Assembly (NCBI RefSeq): GCF_963576545.1
Contig: NW_026870488.1
Coordinates: 186,001-250,000, forward strand
Reading direction: 5' to 3'
Length of the DNA stretch: 64,000 nt
Origin: Limanda limanda
Lineage: Eukaryota > Chordata > Actinopteri > Pleuronectiformes > Pleuronectidae
The translations under genes and the position numbers were made by a program. This document shows positions 25,601-39,820 of this stretch, piece by piece. The notes beneath the pieces were generated by a model that saw nothing but the letters and a program-made list of their open reading frames with translations, was not told where the DNA came from and ran no database searches. Every line of letters starts with the position of its first letter. Positions within the stretch are counted from its first letter, which is position 1.

Positions 25601-28600
25601 CCTAACCCTTCCGAAAGTCGGAGAAGCTCAAGGATGGTACCGATCGATGCGCGCTACCCCATTTAGTGGGGGTAGAGCCTACTTGCAAGTCTCTCCGACC
25701 TTCACAAAAAAAGTTATTCAAGAATATCTCCTCAGATTTGGGGGAATTTCGTCGGTCGACCTCTTCCGAAGGTCGTACAAGCTCGGGGATGGTACCAATC
25801 GATCCGCAGGACCCAAATTAGTCCAGATGCAACCACTTTCCAAGTCTCTCCGACCTTCACAAAAAAAGTTATTCAAGAATATCTCTTTCTCCTATGTGCT
25901 TTCATCCCTAACCCTAACCCTAACCCTTCCGAAAGTCGGAGAAGCTCAAGGATGGTACCGATCGATGCGCGCTACGCCATTTAGTGGGGGTAGAGCCTAC
26001 TTGCAAGTCTCTCCGACCTTCACAAAAAAAGTTATTCAAGAATATCTCTTTCTCCTATGTGCTTTCATCCCTAACCCTAACCCTAACCCTTCCGAAAGTC
26101 GGAGAAGCTCAAGGATGGTACCGATCGATGCGCGCTACCCCATTTAGTGGGGGTAGAGCCTACTTGCAAGTCTCTCCGACCTTCACAAAAAAAGTTATTC
26201 AAGAATATCTCTTTCTCCTATGTGCTTTCATCCCTAACCCTAACCCTAACCCTTCCGAAAGTCGGAGAAGCTCAAGGATGGTACCGATCGATGCGCGCTA
26301 CCCCATTTAGTGGGGGTAGAGCCTACTTGCAAGTCTCTCCGACCTTCACAAAAAAAGTTATTCAAGAATATCTCCTTCTCCTATGTGCTTTCATCCCTAA
26401 CCCTAACCCTAACCCTTCCGAAAGTCGGAGAAGCTCAAAGATGGTACTGATCGATGCGCGCTACCCCATTTAGTGGGGGTAGAGCCTACTTGCAAGTCTC
26501 TCCGACCTTCACAAAAAAAGTTATTCAAGAATATCTCTTTCTCCTATGTGCTTTCATCCCTAACCCTAACCCTAACCCTTCCGAAAGTCGGAGAAGCTCA
26601 AGGATGGTACCGATCGATGCGCGCTACCCCATTTAGTGGGGGTAGAGCCTACTTGCAAGTCTCTCCGACCTTCACAAAAAAAGTTATTCAAGAATATCTC
26701 TTTCTCCTATGTGCTTTCATCCCTAACCCTAACCCTAACCCTTCCGAAAGTCGGAGAAGCTCAAGGATGGTACCGATCGATGCGCGCAACCCCATTTAGT
26801 GGGGGTAGAGCCTACTTGCAAGTCTCTCCGACCTTCACAAAAAAAGTTATTCAAGAATATCTCCTCAGATTTGGGGGAATTTCGTCGGTCGACCTCTTCC
26901 GAAGGTCGTACAAGCTCGGGGATGGTACCAATCGATCCGCAGGACCCAAATTAGTCCAGATGCAACCACTTTCCAAGTCTCTCCGACCTTCACAAAAAAA
27001 GTTATTCAAGAATATCTCTTTCTCCTATGTGCTTTCATCCCTAACCCTAACCCTAACCCTTCCGAAAGTCGGAGAAGCTCAAGGATGGTACCGATCGATG
27101 CGCGCTACCCCATTTAGTGGGGGTAGAGCCTACTTGCAAGTCTCTCCGACCTTCACAAAAAAAGTTATTCAAGAATATCTCTTTCTCCTATGTGCTTTCA
27201 TCCCTAACCCTAACCCTAACCCTTCCGAAAGTCGGAGAAGCTCAAGGATGGTACCGATCGATGCGCGCTACCCCATTTAGTGGGGGTAGAGCCTACTTGC
27301 AAGTCTCTCCGACCTTCACAAAAAAAGTTATTCAAGAATATCTCTTTCTCCTATGTGCTTTCATCCCTAACCCTAACCCTAATCCTTCCAAAAGTCGGAG
27401 AAGCTCAAGGATGGTACCGATCGATGCGCGCTACCCCATTTAGTGGGGGTAGAGCCTACTTGCAAGTCTCTCCGACCTTCACAAAAAAAGTTATTCAAGA
27501 ATATCTCTTTCTCCTATGTGCTTTCATCCCTAACCCTAACCCTTCCGAAAGTCGGAGAAGCTCAAGGATGGTACCGATCGATGTGCGCTACCCCATTTAG
27601 TGGGGGTAGAGCCTACTTGCAAGTCTCTCCGACCTTCACAAAAAAAGTTATTCAAGAATATCTCCTCAGATTTGGGGGAATTTCGTCGGTCGACCTCTTC
27701 CGAAGGTCGTACAAGCTCGGGGATGGTACCAATCGATCCGCAGGACCCAAATTAGTCCAGATGCAACCACTTTCCAAGTCTCTCCGACCTTCACAAAAAA
27801 AGTTATTCAAGAATATCTCTTTCTCCTATGTGCTTTCATCCCTAACCCTAACCCTTCCGAAAGTCGGAGAAGCTCAAGGATGGTACCGATCGATGCGCGC
27901 TACCCCATTTAGTGGGGGTAGAGCCTACTTGCAAGTCTCTCCGACCTTCACAAAAAAAGTTATTCAAGAATATCTTCTCAGATTTGGGGGAATTTCGTCG
28001 GTCGACCTCTTCCGAAGGTCGTACAAGCTCGGGGATGGTACCAATCGATCCGCAGGACCCAAATTAGTCCAGATGCAACCACTTTCCAAGTCTCTCCGAC
28101 CTTCACAAAAAAAGTTATTCAAGAATATCTCTTTCTCCTATGTGCTTTCATCCCTAACCCTAACCCTAACCCTTCCGAAAGTCGGAGAAGCTCAAGGATG
28201 GTACCGATCGATGCGCGCAACCCCATTTAGTGGGGGTAGAGCCTACTTGCAAGTCTCTCCGACCTTCACAAAAAAAGTTATTCAAGAATATCTCTTTCTC
28301 CTATGTGCTTTCATCCCTAACCCTAACCCTAACCCTTCCGAAAGTCGGAGAAGCTCAAGGATGGTACCGATCGATGCGCGCTACCCCATTTAGTGGGGGT
28401 AGAGCCTACTTGCAAGTCTCTCCGACCTTCACAAAAAAAGTTATTCAAGAATATCTCCTCAGATTTGGGGGAATTTCGTCGGTCGACCTCTTCCGAAGGT
28501 CGTACAAGCTCGGGGATGGTACCAATCGATCCGCAGGACCCAAATTAGTCCAGATGCAACCACTTTCCAAGTCTCTCCGACCTTCACAAAAAAAGTTATT

Positions 28601-31600
28601 CAAGAATATCTCTTTCTCCTATGTGCTTTCATCCCTAACCCTAACCCTAACCCTTCCGAAAGTCGGAGAAGCTCAAGGATGGTACCGATCGATGCGCGCT
28701 ACCCCATTTAGTGGGGGTAGAGCCTACTTGCAAGTCTCTCCGACCTTCACAAAAAAAGTTATTCAAGAATATCTCTTTCTCCTATGTGCTTTCATCCCTA
28801 ACCCTAACCCTAACCCTTCCGAAAGTCGGAGAAGCTCAAGGATGGTACCGATCGATGCGCGCTACCCCATTTAGTGGGGGTAGAGCCTACTTGCAAGTCT
28901 CTCCGACCTTCACAAAAAAAGTTATTCAAGAATATCTCCTTCTCCTATGTGCTTTCATCCCTAACCCTAACCCTTCCGAAAGTCGGAGAAGCTCAAGGAT
29001 GGTACTGATCGATGCGCGCTACCCCATTTAGTGGGGGTAGAGCCTACTTGCAAGTCTCTCCGACCTTCACAAAAAAAGTTATTCAAGAATATCTCTTTCT
29101 CCTATGTGCTTTCATCCCTAACCCTAACCCTAACCCTTCCGAAAGTCGGAGAAGCTCAAGGATGGTACCGATCGATGCGCGCTACCCCATTTAGTGGGGG
29201 TAGAGCCTACTTGCAAGTCTCTCCGACCTTCACAAAAAAAGTTATTCAAGAATATCTCTTTCTCCTATGTGCTTTCATCCCTAACCCTAACCCTTCCGAA
29301 AGTCGGAGAAGCTCAAGGATGGTACCGATCGATGTGCGCTACCCCATTTAGTGGGGGTAGAGCCTACTTGCAAGTCTCTCCGACCTTCACAAAAAAAGTT
29401 ATTCAAGAATATCTCCTCAGATTTGGGGGAATTTCGTCGGTCGACCTCTTCCGAAGGTCGTACAAGCTCGGGGATGGTACCAATCGATCCGCAGGACCCA
29501 AATTAGTCCAGATGCAACCACTTTCCAAGTCTCTCCGACCTTCACAAAAAAAGTTATTCAAGAATATCTCTTTCTCCTATGTGCTTTCATCCCTAACCCT
29601 AACCCTTCCGAAAGTCGGAGAAGCTCAAGGATGGTACCGATCGATGCGCGCTACCCCATTTAGTGGGGGTAGAGCCTACTTGCAAGTCTCTCCGACCTTC
29701 ACAAAAAAAGTTATTCAAGAATATCTTCTCAGATTTGGGGGAATTTCGTCGGTCGACCTCTTCCGAAGGTCGTACAAGCTCGGGGATGGTACCAATCGAT
29801 CCGCAGGACCCAAATTAGTCCAGATGCAACCACTTTCCAAGTCTCTCCGACCTTCACAAAAAAAGTTATTCAAGAATATCTCTTTCTCCTATGTGCTTTC
29901 ATCCCTAACCCTAACCCTAACCCTTCCGAAAGTCGGAGAAGCTCAAGGATGGTACCGATCGATGCGCGCAACCCCATTTAGTGGGGGTAGAGCCTACTTG
30001 CAAGTCTCTCCGACCTTCACAAAAAAAGTTATTCAAGAATATCTCTTTCTCCTATGTGCTTTCATCCCTAACCCTAACCCTAACCCTTCCGAAAGTCGGA
30101 GAAGCTCAAGGATGGTACCGATCGATGCGCGCTACCCCATTTAGTGGGGGTAGAGCCTACTTGCAAGTCTCTCCGACCTTCACAAAAAAAGTTATTCAAG
30201 AATATCTCCTCAGATTTGGGGGAATTTCGTCGGTCGACCTCTTCCGAAGGTCGTACAAGCTCGGGGATGGTACCAATCGATCCGCAGGACCCAAATTAGT
30301 CCAGATGCAACCACTTTCCAAGTCTCTCCGACCTTCACAAAAAAAGTTATTCAAGAATATCTCTTTCTCCTATGTGCTTTCATCCCTAACCCTAACCCTA
30401 ACCCTTCCGAAAGTCGGAGAAGCTCAAGGATGGTACCGATCGATGCGCGCTACCCCATTTAGTGGGGGTAGAGCCTACTTGCAAGTCTCTCCGACCTTCA
30501 CAAAAAAAGTTATTCAAGAATATCTCTTTCTCCTATGTGCTTTCATCCCTAACCCTAACCCTAACCCTTCCGAAAGTCGGAGAAGCTCAAGGATGGTACC
30601 GATCGATGCGCGCTACCCCATTTAGTGGGGGTAGAGCCTACTTGCAAGTCTCTCCGACCTTCACAAAAAAAGTTATTCAAGAATATCTCCTTCTCCTATG
30701 TGCTTTCATCCCTAACCCTAACCCTTCCGAAAGTCGGAGAAGCTCAAGGATGGTACTGATCGATGCGCGCTACCCCATTTAGTGGGGGTAGAGCCTACTT
30801 GCAAGTCTCTCCGACCTTCACAAAAAAAGTTATTCAAGAATATCTCTTTCTCCTATGTGCTTTCATCCCTAACCCTAACCCTAACCCTTCCGAAAGTCGG
30901 AGAAGCTCAAGGATGGTACCGATCGATGCGCGCTACCCCATTTAGTGGGGGTAGAGCCTACTTGCAAGTCTCTCCGACCTTCACAAAAAAAGTTATTCAA
31001 GAATATCTCTTTCTCCTATGTGCTTTCATCCCTAACCCTAACCCTAACCCTTCCGAAAGTCGGAGAAGCTCAAGGATGGTACCGATCGATGCGCGCAACC
31101 CCATTTAGTGGGGGTAGAGCCTACTTGCAAGTCTCTCCGACCTTCACAAAAAAAGTTATTCAAGAATATCTCCTCAGATTTGGGGGAATTTCGTCGGTCG
31201 ACCTCTTCCGAAGGTCGTACAAGCTCGGGGATGGTACCAATCGATCCGCAGGACCCAAATTAGTCCAGATGCAACCACTTTCCAAGTCTCTCCGACCTTC
31301 ACAAAAAAAGTTATTCAAGAATATCTCTTTCTCCTATGTGCTTTCATCCCTAACCCTAACCCTTCCGAAAGTCAGAGAAGCTCAAGGATGGTACCGATCG
31401 ATGCGCGCTACCCCATTTAGTGGGAGTAGAGCCTACTTGCAAGTCTCTCCGACCTTCACAAAAAAAGTTATTCAAGAATATCTCTTTCTCCTATGTGCTT
31501 TCATCCCTAACCCTAACCCTAACCCTTCCGAAAGTCGGAGAAGCTCAAGGATGGTACCGATCGATGCGCGCTACCCCATTTAGTGGGGGTAGAGCCTACT

Positions 31601-34600
31601 TGCAAGTCTCTCCGACCTTCACAAAAAAAGTTATTCAAGAATATCTCTTTCTCCTATGTGCTTTCATCCCTAACCCTAACCCTAACCCTTCCAAAAGTCG
31701 GAGAAGCTCAAGGATGGTACCGATCGATGTGCGCTACCCCATTTAGTGGGGGTAGAGCCTACTTGCAAGTCTCTCCGACCTTCACAAAAAAAGTTATTCA
31801 AGAATATCTCTTTCTCCTATGTGCTTTCATCCCTAACCCTAACCCTAACCCTTCCGAAAGTCGGAGAAGCTCAAGGATGGTACCGATCGATGCGCGCTAC
31901 CCCATTTAGTGGGGGTAGAGCCTACTTGCAAGTCTCTCCGACCTTCACAAAAAAAGTTATTCAAGAATATCTCCTCAGATTTGGGGGAATTTCATCGGTC
32001 GACCTCTTCCGAAGGTCGTACAAGCTCGGGGATGGTACCAATCGATCCGCAGGACCCAAATTAGTCCAGATGCAACCACTTTCCAAGTCTCTCCGACCTT
32101 CACAAAAAAAGTTATTCAAGAATATCTCTTTCTCCTATGTGCTTTCATCCCTAACCCTAACCCTAACCCTTCCGAAAGTCGGAGAAGCTCAAGGATGGTA
32201 CCGATCGATGCGCGCTACGCCATTTAGTGGGGGTAGAGCCTACTTGCAAGTCTCTCCGACCTTCACAAAAAAAGTTATTCAAGAATATCTCTTTCTCCTA
32301 TGTGCTTTCATCCCTAACCCTAACCCTAACCCTTCCGAAAGTCGGAGAAGCTCAAGGATGGTACCGATCGATGCGCGCTACCCCATTTAGTGGGGGTAGA
32401 GCCTACTTGCAAGTCTCTCCGACCTTCACAAAAAAAGTTATTCAAGAATATCTCTTTCTCCTATGTGCTTTCATCCCTAACCCTAACCCTTCCGAAAGTC
32501 GGAGAAGCTCAAGGATGGTACCGATCGATGCGCGCTACCCCATTTAGTGGGGGTAGAGCCTACTTGCAAGTCTCTCCGACATTCACAAAAAAAGTTATTC
32601 AAGAATATCTCTTTCTCCTATGTGCTTTCATCCCTAACCCTAACCCTAACCCTTCCGAAAGTCGGAGAAGCTCAAGGATGGTACCGATCGATGTGCGCTA
32701 CCCCATTTAGTGGGGGTAGAGCCTACTTGCAAGTCTCTCCGACCTTCACAAAAAAAGTTAATTAAGAATATCTCTTTCTCCTATGTGCTTTCATCCCTAA
32801 CCCTAACCCTAACCCTTCCGAAAGTCGGAGAAGCTCAAGGATGGTACCGATCGATGCGCGCTACCCCATTTAGTGGGGGTAGAGCCTACTTGCAAGTCTC
32901 TCCGACCTTCACAAAAAAAGTTATTCAAGAATATCTCTTTCTCCTATGTGCTTTCATCCCTAACCCTAACCCTAACCCTTCCAAAAGTCGGAGAAGCTCA
33001 AAGATGGTACCGATCGATGCGCGCTACCCCATTTAGTGGGGGTAGAGCCTACTTGCAAGTCTCTCCGACCTTCACAAAAAAAGTTATTCAAGAATATCTC
33101 TTTCTCCTATGTGCTTTCATCCCTAACCCTAACCCTAACCCTTCCGAAAGTCGGAGAAGCTCAAGGATGGTACCGATCGATGCGCGCTACCCCATTTAGT
33201 GGGGGTAGAGCCTACTTGCAAGTCTCTCCGACCTTCACAAAAAAAGTTATTCAAGAATATCTCCTCAGATTTGGGGGAATTTCGTCGGTCGACCTCTTCC
33301 GAAGGTCGTACAAGCTCGGGGATGGTACCAATCGATCCGCAGGACCCAAATTAGTCCAGATGCAACCACTTTCCAAGTCTCTCCGACCTTCACAAAAAAA
33401 GTTATTCAAGAATATCTCTTTCTCCTATGTGCTTTCATCCCTAACCCTAACCCTAACCCTTCCGAAAGTCGGAGAAGCTCAAGGATGGTACCGATCGATG
33501 CGCGCTACGCCATTTAGTGGGGGTAGAGCCTACTTGCAAGTCTCTCCGACCTTCACAAAAAAAGTTATTCAAGAATATCTCTTTCTCCTATGTGCTTTCA
33601 TCCCTAACCCTAACCCTAACCCTTCCGAAAGTCGGAGAAGCTCAAGGATGGTACCGATCGATGCGCGCTACCCCATTTAGTGGGGGTAGAGCCTACTTGC
33701 AAGTCTCTCCGACCTTCACAAAAAAAGTTATTCAAGAATATCTCTTTCTCCTATGTGCTTTCATCCCTAACCCTAACCCTAACCCTTCCGAAAGTCGGAG
33801 AAGCTCAAGGATGGTACCGATCGATGCGCGCTACCCCATTTAGTGGGGGTAGAGCCTACTTGCAAGTCTCTCCGACCTTCACAAAAAAAGTTATTCAAGA
33901 ATATCTCCTTCTCCTATGTGCTTTCATCCCTAACCCTAACCCTAACCCTTCCGAAAGTCGGAGAAGCTCAAAGATGGTACTGATCGATGCGCGCTACCCC
34001 ATTTAGTGGGGGTAGAGCCTACTTGCAAGTCTCTCCGACCTTCACAAAAAAAGTTATTCAAGAATATCTCTTTCTCCTATGTGCTTTCATCCCTAACCCT
34101 AACCCTAACCCTTCCGAAAGTCGGAGAAGCTCAAGGATGGTACCGATCGATGCGCGCTACCCCATTTAGTGGGGGTAGAGCCTACTTGCAAGTCTCTCCG
34201 ACCTTCACAAAAAAAGTTATTCAAGAATATCTCTTTCTCCTATGTGCTTTCATCCCTAACCCTAACCCTAACCCTTCCGAAAGTCGGAGAAGCTCAAGGA
34301 TGGTACCGATCGATGCGCGCAACCCCATTTAGTGGGGGTAGAGCCTACTTGCAAGTCTCTCCGACCTTCACAAAAAAAGTTATTCAAGAATATCTCCTCA
34401 GATTTGGGGGAATTTCGTCGGTCGACCTCTTCCGAAGGTCGTACAAGCTCGGGGATGGTACCAATCGATCCGCAGGACCCAAATTAGTCCAGATGCAACC
34501 ACTTTCCAAGTCTCTCCGACCTTCACAAAAAAAGTTATTCAAGAATATCTCTTTCTCCTATGTGCTTTCATCCCTAACCCTAACCCTAACCCTTCCGAAA

Positions 34601-34640
34601 GTCGGAGAAGCTCAAGGATGGTACCGATCGATGCGCGCTA
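22631..34640 (+). repeat. 7,533-bp segmental duplication within the array
   Basis: B units at 22631, 23595, 24396, 25686 and 26819 recur at 30164, 31128, 31929, 33219 and 34352, all +7,533. Private variants travel too: GTCAGAGAAG (about 23840 and 31373), TTTCATCGGTC in B (about 24460 and 31993), GACATTCAC (about 25046 and 32579) and TTAATTAA (25225 and 32758). The left copy has one private change, GCAACAACTTT near 23740. This is the largest exact-spacing duplication found here, about 4.4 kb of paired sequence on each side. Confidence 0.9.
27463..30960 (+). repeat. 1,751-bp tandem higher-order repeat, two copies
   Basis: B units at 27620, 27932 and 28413 recur at 29371, 29683 and 30164 (+1,751). 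Both copies hold two AB pairs with 157-bp A units, a B unit beginning with ATCTTCTCAG instead of ATCTCCTCAG (about 27973 and 29724), and a GTACTGATCG unit. A related block at 22001-22786 lacks one A unit between its second and third B-A pairs. Confidence 0.88.
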
Positions 34641-36910
34641 CCCCATTTAGTGGGAGTAGAGCCTACTTGCAAGTCTCTCCGACCTTCACAAAAAAAGTTA
34701 TTCAAGAATATCTCTTTCTCCTATGTGCTTTCATCCCTAACCCTAACCCTAACCCTTCCGAAAGTCGGAGAAGCTCAAGGATGGTACCGATCGATGCGCG
34801 CTACCCCATTTAGTGGGGGTAGAGCCTACTTGCAAGTCTCTCCGACCTTCACAAAAAAAGTTATTCAAGAATATCTCTTTCTCCTATGTGCTTTCATCCC
34901 TAACCCTAACCCTAACCCTTCCAAAAGTCGGAGAAGCTCAAGGATAGTACCGATCGATGTGCGCTACCCCATTTAGTGGGGGTAGAGCCTACTTGCAAGT
35001 CTCTCCGACCTTCACAAAAAAAGTTATTCAAGAATATCTCTTTCTCCTATGTGCTTTCATCCCTAACCCTAACCCTAACCCTTCCGAAAGTCGGAGAAGC
35101 TCAAGGATGGTACCGATCGATGCGCGCTACCCCATTTAGTGGGGGTAGAGCCTACTTGCAAGTCTCTCCGACCTTCACAAAAAAAGTTATTCAAGAATAT
35201 CTCCTCAGATTTGGGGGAATTTCGTCGGTCGACCTCTTCCGAAGGTCGTACAAGCTCGGGGATGGTACCAATCGATCCGCAGGACCCAAATTAGTCCAGA
35301 TGCAACCACTTTCCAAGTCTCTCCGACCTTCACAAAAAAAGTTATTCAAGAATATCTCTTTCTCCTATGTGCTTTCATCCCTAACCCTAACCCTAACCCT
35401 TCCGAAAGTCGGAGAAGCTCAAGGATGGTACCGATCGATGCGCGCTACGCCATTTAGTGGGGGTAGAGCCTACTTGCAAGTCTCTCCGACCTTCACAAAA
35501 AAAGTTATTCAAGAATATCTCTTTCTCCTATGTGCTTTCATCCCTAACCCTAACCCTAACCCTTCCGAAAGTCGGAGAAGCTCAAGGATGGTACCGATCG
35601 ATGCGCGCTACCCCATTTAGTGGGGGTAGAGCCTACTTGCAAGTCTCTCCGACCTTCACAAAAAAAGTTATTCAAGAATATCTCTTTCTCCTATGTGCTT
35701 TCATCCCTAACCCTAACCCTTCCGAAAGTCGGAGAAGCTCAAGGATGGTACCGATCGATGCGCGCTACCCCATTTAGTGGGGGTAGAGCCTACTTGCAAG
35801 TCTCTCCGACATTCACAAAAAAAGTTATTCAAGAATATCTCTTTCTCCTATGTGCTTTCATCCCTAACCCTAACCCTAACCCTTCCGAAAGTCGGAGAAG
35901 CTCAAGGATGGTACCGATCGATGTGCGCTACCCCATTTAGTGGGGGTAGAGCCTACTTGCAAGTCTCTCCGACCTTCACAAAAAAAGTTAATTAAGAATA
36001 TCTCTTTCTCCTATGTGCTTTCATCCCTAACCCTAACCCTAACCCTTCCGAAAGTCGGAGAAGCTCAAGGATGGTACCGATCGATGCGCGCTACCCCATT
36101 TAGTGGGGGTAGAGCCTACTTGCAAGTCTCTCCGACCTTCACAAAAAAAGTTATTCAAGAATATCTCTTTCTCCTATGTGCTTTCATCCCTAACCCTAAC
36201 CCTAACCCTTCCAAAAGTCGGAGAAGCTCAAGGATGGTACCGATCGATGCGCGCTACCCCATTTAGTGGGGGTAGAGCCTACTTGCAAGTCTCTCCGACC
36301 TTCACAAAAAAAGTTATTCAAGAATATCTCTTTCTCCTATGTGCTTTCATCCCTAACCCTAACCCTAACCCTTCCGAAAGTCGGAGAAGCTCAAGGATGG
36401 TACCGATCGATGCGCGCTACCCCATTTAGTGGGGGTAGAGCCTACTTGCAAGTCTCTCCGACCTTCACAAAAAAAGTTATTCAAGAATATCTCCTCAGAT
36501 TTGGGGGAATTTCGTCGGTCGACCTCTTCCGAAGGTCGTACAAGCTCGGGGATGGTACCAATCGATCCGCAGGACCCAAATTAGTCCAGATGCAACCACT
36601 TTCCAAGTCTCTCCGACCTTCACAAAAAAAGTTATTCAAGAATATCTCTTTCTCCTATGTGCTTTCATCCCTAACCCTAACCCTAACCCTTCCGAAAGTC
36701 GGAGAAGCTCAAGGATGGTACCGATCGATGCGCGCTACGCCATTTAGTGGGGGTAGAGCCTACTTGCAAGTCTCTCCGACCTTCACAAAAAAAGTTATTC
36801 AAGAATATCTCTTTCTCCTATGTGCTTTCATCCCTAACCCTAACCCTAACCCTTCCGAAAGTCGGAGAAGCTCAAGGATGGTACCGATCGATGCGCGCTA
36901 CCCCATTTAG
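31440..36910 (+). repeat. 3,230-bp tandem higher-order repeat
   Basis: B units at 31929 and 33219 recur at 35159 and 36449 (+3,230), with TTAATTAA at 32758 and 35988 and GACATTCAC one unit before each. Similarity starts near 31.4/34.65 kb and stops near 33.7/36.9 kb. It overlaps the right arm of the 7,533-bp duplication, so the events are nested. Confidence 0.87.
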
Positions 36911-37247
36911 TGGGGGTAGAGCCTACTTGCAAGTCTCTCCGACCTTCACAAAAAAAGTTATTCAAGAATATCTCCTCAGATTTGGGGGAATTTCGTCGGT
37001 CGACCTCTTCCGAAGGTCGTACAAGCTCGGGGATGGTACCAATCGATCCGCAGGACCCAAATTAGTCCAGATGCAACCACTTTTCAAGTCTCTCCGACCT
37101 TCACAAAAAAAGTTATTCAAGAATATCTCTTTCTCCTATGTGCTTTCATCCCTAACCCTAACCCTAACCCTTCCGAAAGTCGGAGAAGCTCAAGGATGGT
37201 ACCGATCGATGTGCGCTACCCCATTTAGTGGGGGTAGAGCCTACTTG

Positions 37248-39820
37248 CAAGTCTCTCCGACATTCACAAAAAAAGTTATTCAAGAATATCTCTTTCTCCT
37301 ATGTGCTTTCATCCCTAACCCTAACCCTAACCCTTCCGAAAGTCGGAGAAGCTCAAGGATGGTACCGATCGATGTGCGCTACCCCATTTAGTGGGGGTAG
37401 AGCCTACTTGCAAGTCTCTCCGACCTTCACAAAAAAAGTTAATTAAGAATATCTCTTTCTCCTATGTGCTTTCATCCCTAACCCTAACCCTAACCCTTCC
37501 GAAAGTCGGAGAAGCTCAAGGATGGTACCGATCGATGTGCGCTACCCCATTTAGTGGGGGTAGAGCCTACTTGCAAGTCTCTCCGACATTCACAAAAAAA
37601 GTTATTCAAGAATATCTCTTTCTCCTATGTGCTTTCATCCCTAACCCTAACCCTAACCCTTCCGAAAGTCGGAGAAGCTCAAGGATGGTACCGATCGATG
37701 TGCGCTACCCCATTTAGTGGGGGTAGAGCCTACTTGCAAGTCTCTCCGACCTTCACAAAAAAAGTTAATTAAGAATATCTCTTTCTCCTATGTGCTTTCA
37801 TCCCTAACCCTAACCCTAACCCTTCCGAAAGTCGGAGAAGCTCAAGGATGGTACCGATCGATGCGCGCTACCCCATTTAGTGGGGGTAGAGCCTACTTGC
37901 AAGTCTCTCCGACCTTCACAAAAAAAGTTATTCAAGAATATCTCTTTCTCCTATGTGCTTTCATCCCTAACCCTAACCCTAACCCTTCCAAAAGTCGGAG
38001 AAGCTCAAGGATGGTACCGATCGATGCGCGCTACCCCATTTAGTGGGGGTAGAGCCTACTTGCAAGTCTCTCCGACCTTCACAAAAAAAGTTATTCAAGA
38101 ATATCTCTTTCTCCTATGTGCTTTCATCCCTAACCCTAACCCTAACCCTTCCGAAAGTCGGAGAAGCTCAAGGATGGTACCGATCGATGCGCGCTACCCC
38201 ATTTAGTGGGGGTAGAGCCTACTTGCAAGTCTCTCCGACCTTCACAAAAAAAGTTATTCAAGAATATCTCCTCAGATTTGGGGGAATTTCGTCGGTCGAC
38301 CTCTTCCGAAGGTCGTACAAGCTCGGGGATGGTACCAATCGATCCGCAGGACCCAAATTAGTCCAGATGCAACCACTTTCCAAGTCTCTCCGACCTTCAC
38401 AAAAAAAGTTATTCAAGAATATCTCTTTCTCCTATGTGCTTTCATCCCTAACCCTAACCCTAACCCTTCCGAAAGTCGGAGAAGCTCAAGGATGGTACCG
38501 ATCGATGTGCGCTACCCCATTTAGTGGGGGTAGAGCCTACTTGCAAGTCTCTCCGACATTCACAAAAAAAGTTATTCAAGAATATCTCTTTCTCCTATGT
38601 GCTTTCATCCCTAACCCTAACCCTAACCCTTCCGAAAGTCGGAGAAGCTCAAGGATGGTACCGATCGATGTGCGCTACCCCATTTAGTGGGGGTAGAGCC
38701 TACTTGCAAGTCTCTCCGACCTTCACAAAAAAAGTTAATTAAGAATATCTCTTTCTCCTATGTGCTTTCATCCCTAACCCTAACCCTAACCCTTCCGAAA
38801 GTCGGAGAAGCTCAAGGATGGTACCGATCGATGTGCGCTACCCCATTTAGTGGGGGTAGAGCCTACTTGCAAGTCTCTCCGACATTCACAAAAAAAGTTA
38901 TTCAAGAATATCTCTTTCTCCTATGTGCTTTCATCCCTAACCCTAACCCTAACCCTTCCGAAAGTCGGAGAAGCTCAAGGATGGTACCGATCGATGTGCG
39001 CTACCCCATTTAGTGGGGGTAGAGCCTACTTGCAAGTCTCTCCGACCTTCACAAAAAAAGTTAATTAAGAATATCTCTTTCTCCTATGTGCTTTCATCCC
39101 TAACCCTAACCCTAACCCTTCCGAAAGTCGGAGAAGCTCAAGGATGGTACCGATCGATGCGCGCTACCCCATTTAGTGGGGGTAGAGCCTACTTGCAAGT
39201 CTCTCCGACCTTCACAAAAAAAGTTATTCAAGAATATCTCTTTCTCCTATGTGCTTTCATCCCTAACCCTAACCCTAACCCTTCCAAAAGTCGGAGAAGC
39301 TCAAGGATGGTACCGATCGATGCGCGCTACCCCATTTAGTGGGGGTAGAGCCTACTTGCAAGTCTCTCCGACCTTCACAAAAAAAGTTATTCAAGAATAT
39401 CTCTTTCTCCTATGTGCTTTCATCCCTAACCCTAACCCTAACCCTTCCGAAAGTCGGAGAAGCTCAAAGATGGTACCGATCGATGCGCGCTACCCCATTT
39501 AGTGGGGGTAGAGCCTACTTGCAAGTCTCTCCGACCTTCACAAAAAAAGTTATTCAAGAATATCTCCTCAGATTTGGGGGAATTTCGTCGGTCGACCTCT
39601 TCCGAAGGTCGTACAAGCTCGGGGATGGTACCAATCGATCCGCAGGACCCAAATTAGTCCAGATGCAACCACTTTCCAAGTCTCTCCGACCTTCACAAAA
39701 AAAGTTATTCAAGAATATCTCTTTCTCCTATGTGCTTTCATCCCTAACCCTAACCCTAACCCTTCCGAAAGTCGGAGAAGCTCAAGGATGGTACCGATCG
39801 ATGCGCGCTACGCCATTTAG
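37248..39820 (+). repeat. 1,296-bp tandem repeat containing 326-bp dimer amplification
   Basis: Landmarks at 37.2-38.5 kb recur 1,296 bp to the right (B 36930, 38226 and 39522; TTAATTAA at 37439 and 38735, and at 37765 and 39061). Inside each copy the GACATTC plus TTAATTAA dimer itself occurs twice, 326 bp apart, which indicates dimer-level duplication before or during the 1,296-bp event. Confidence 0.87.
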
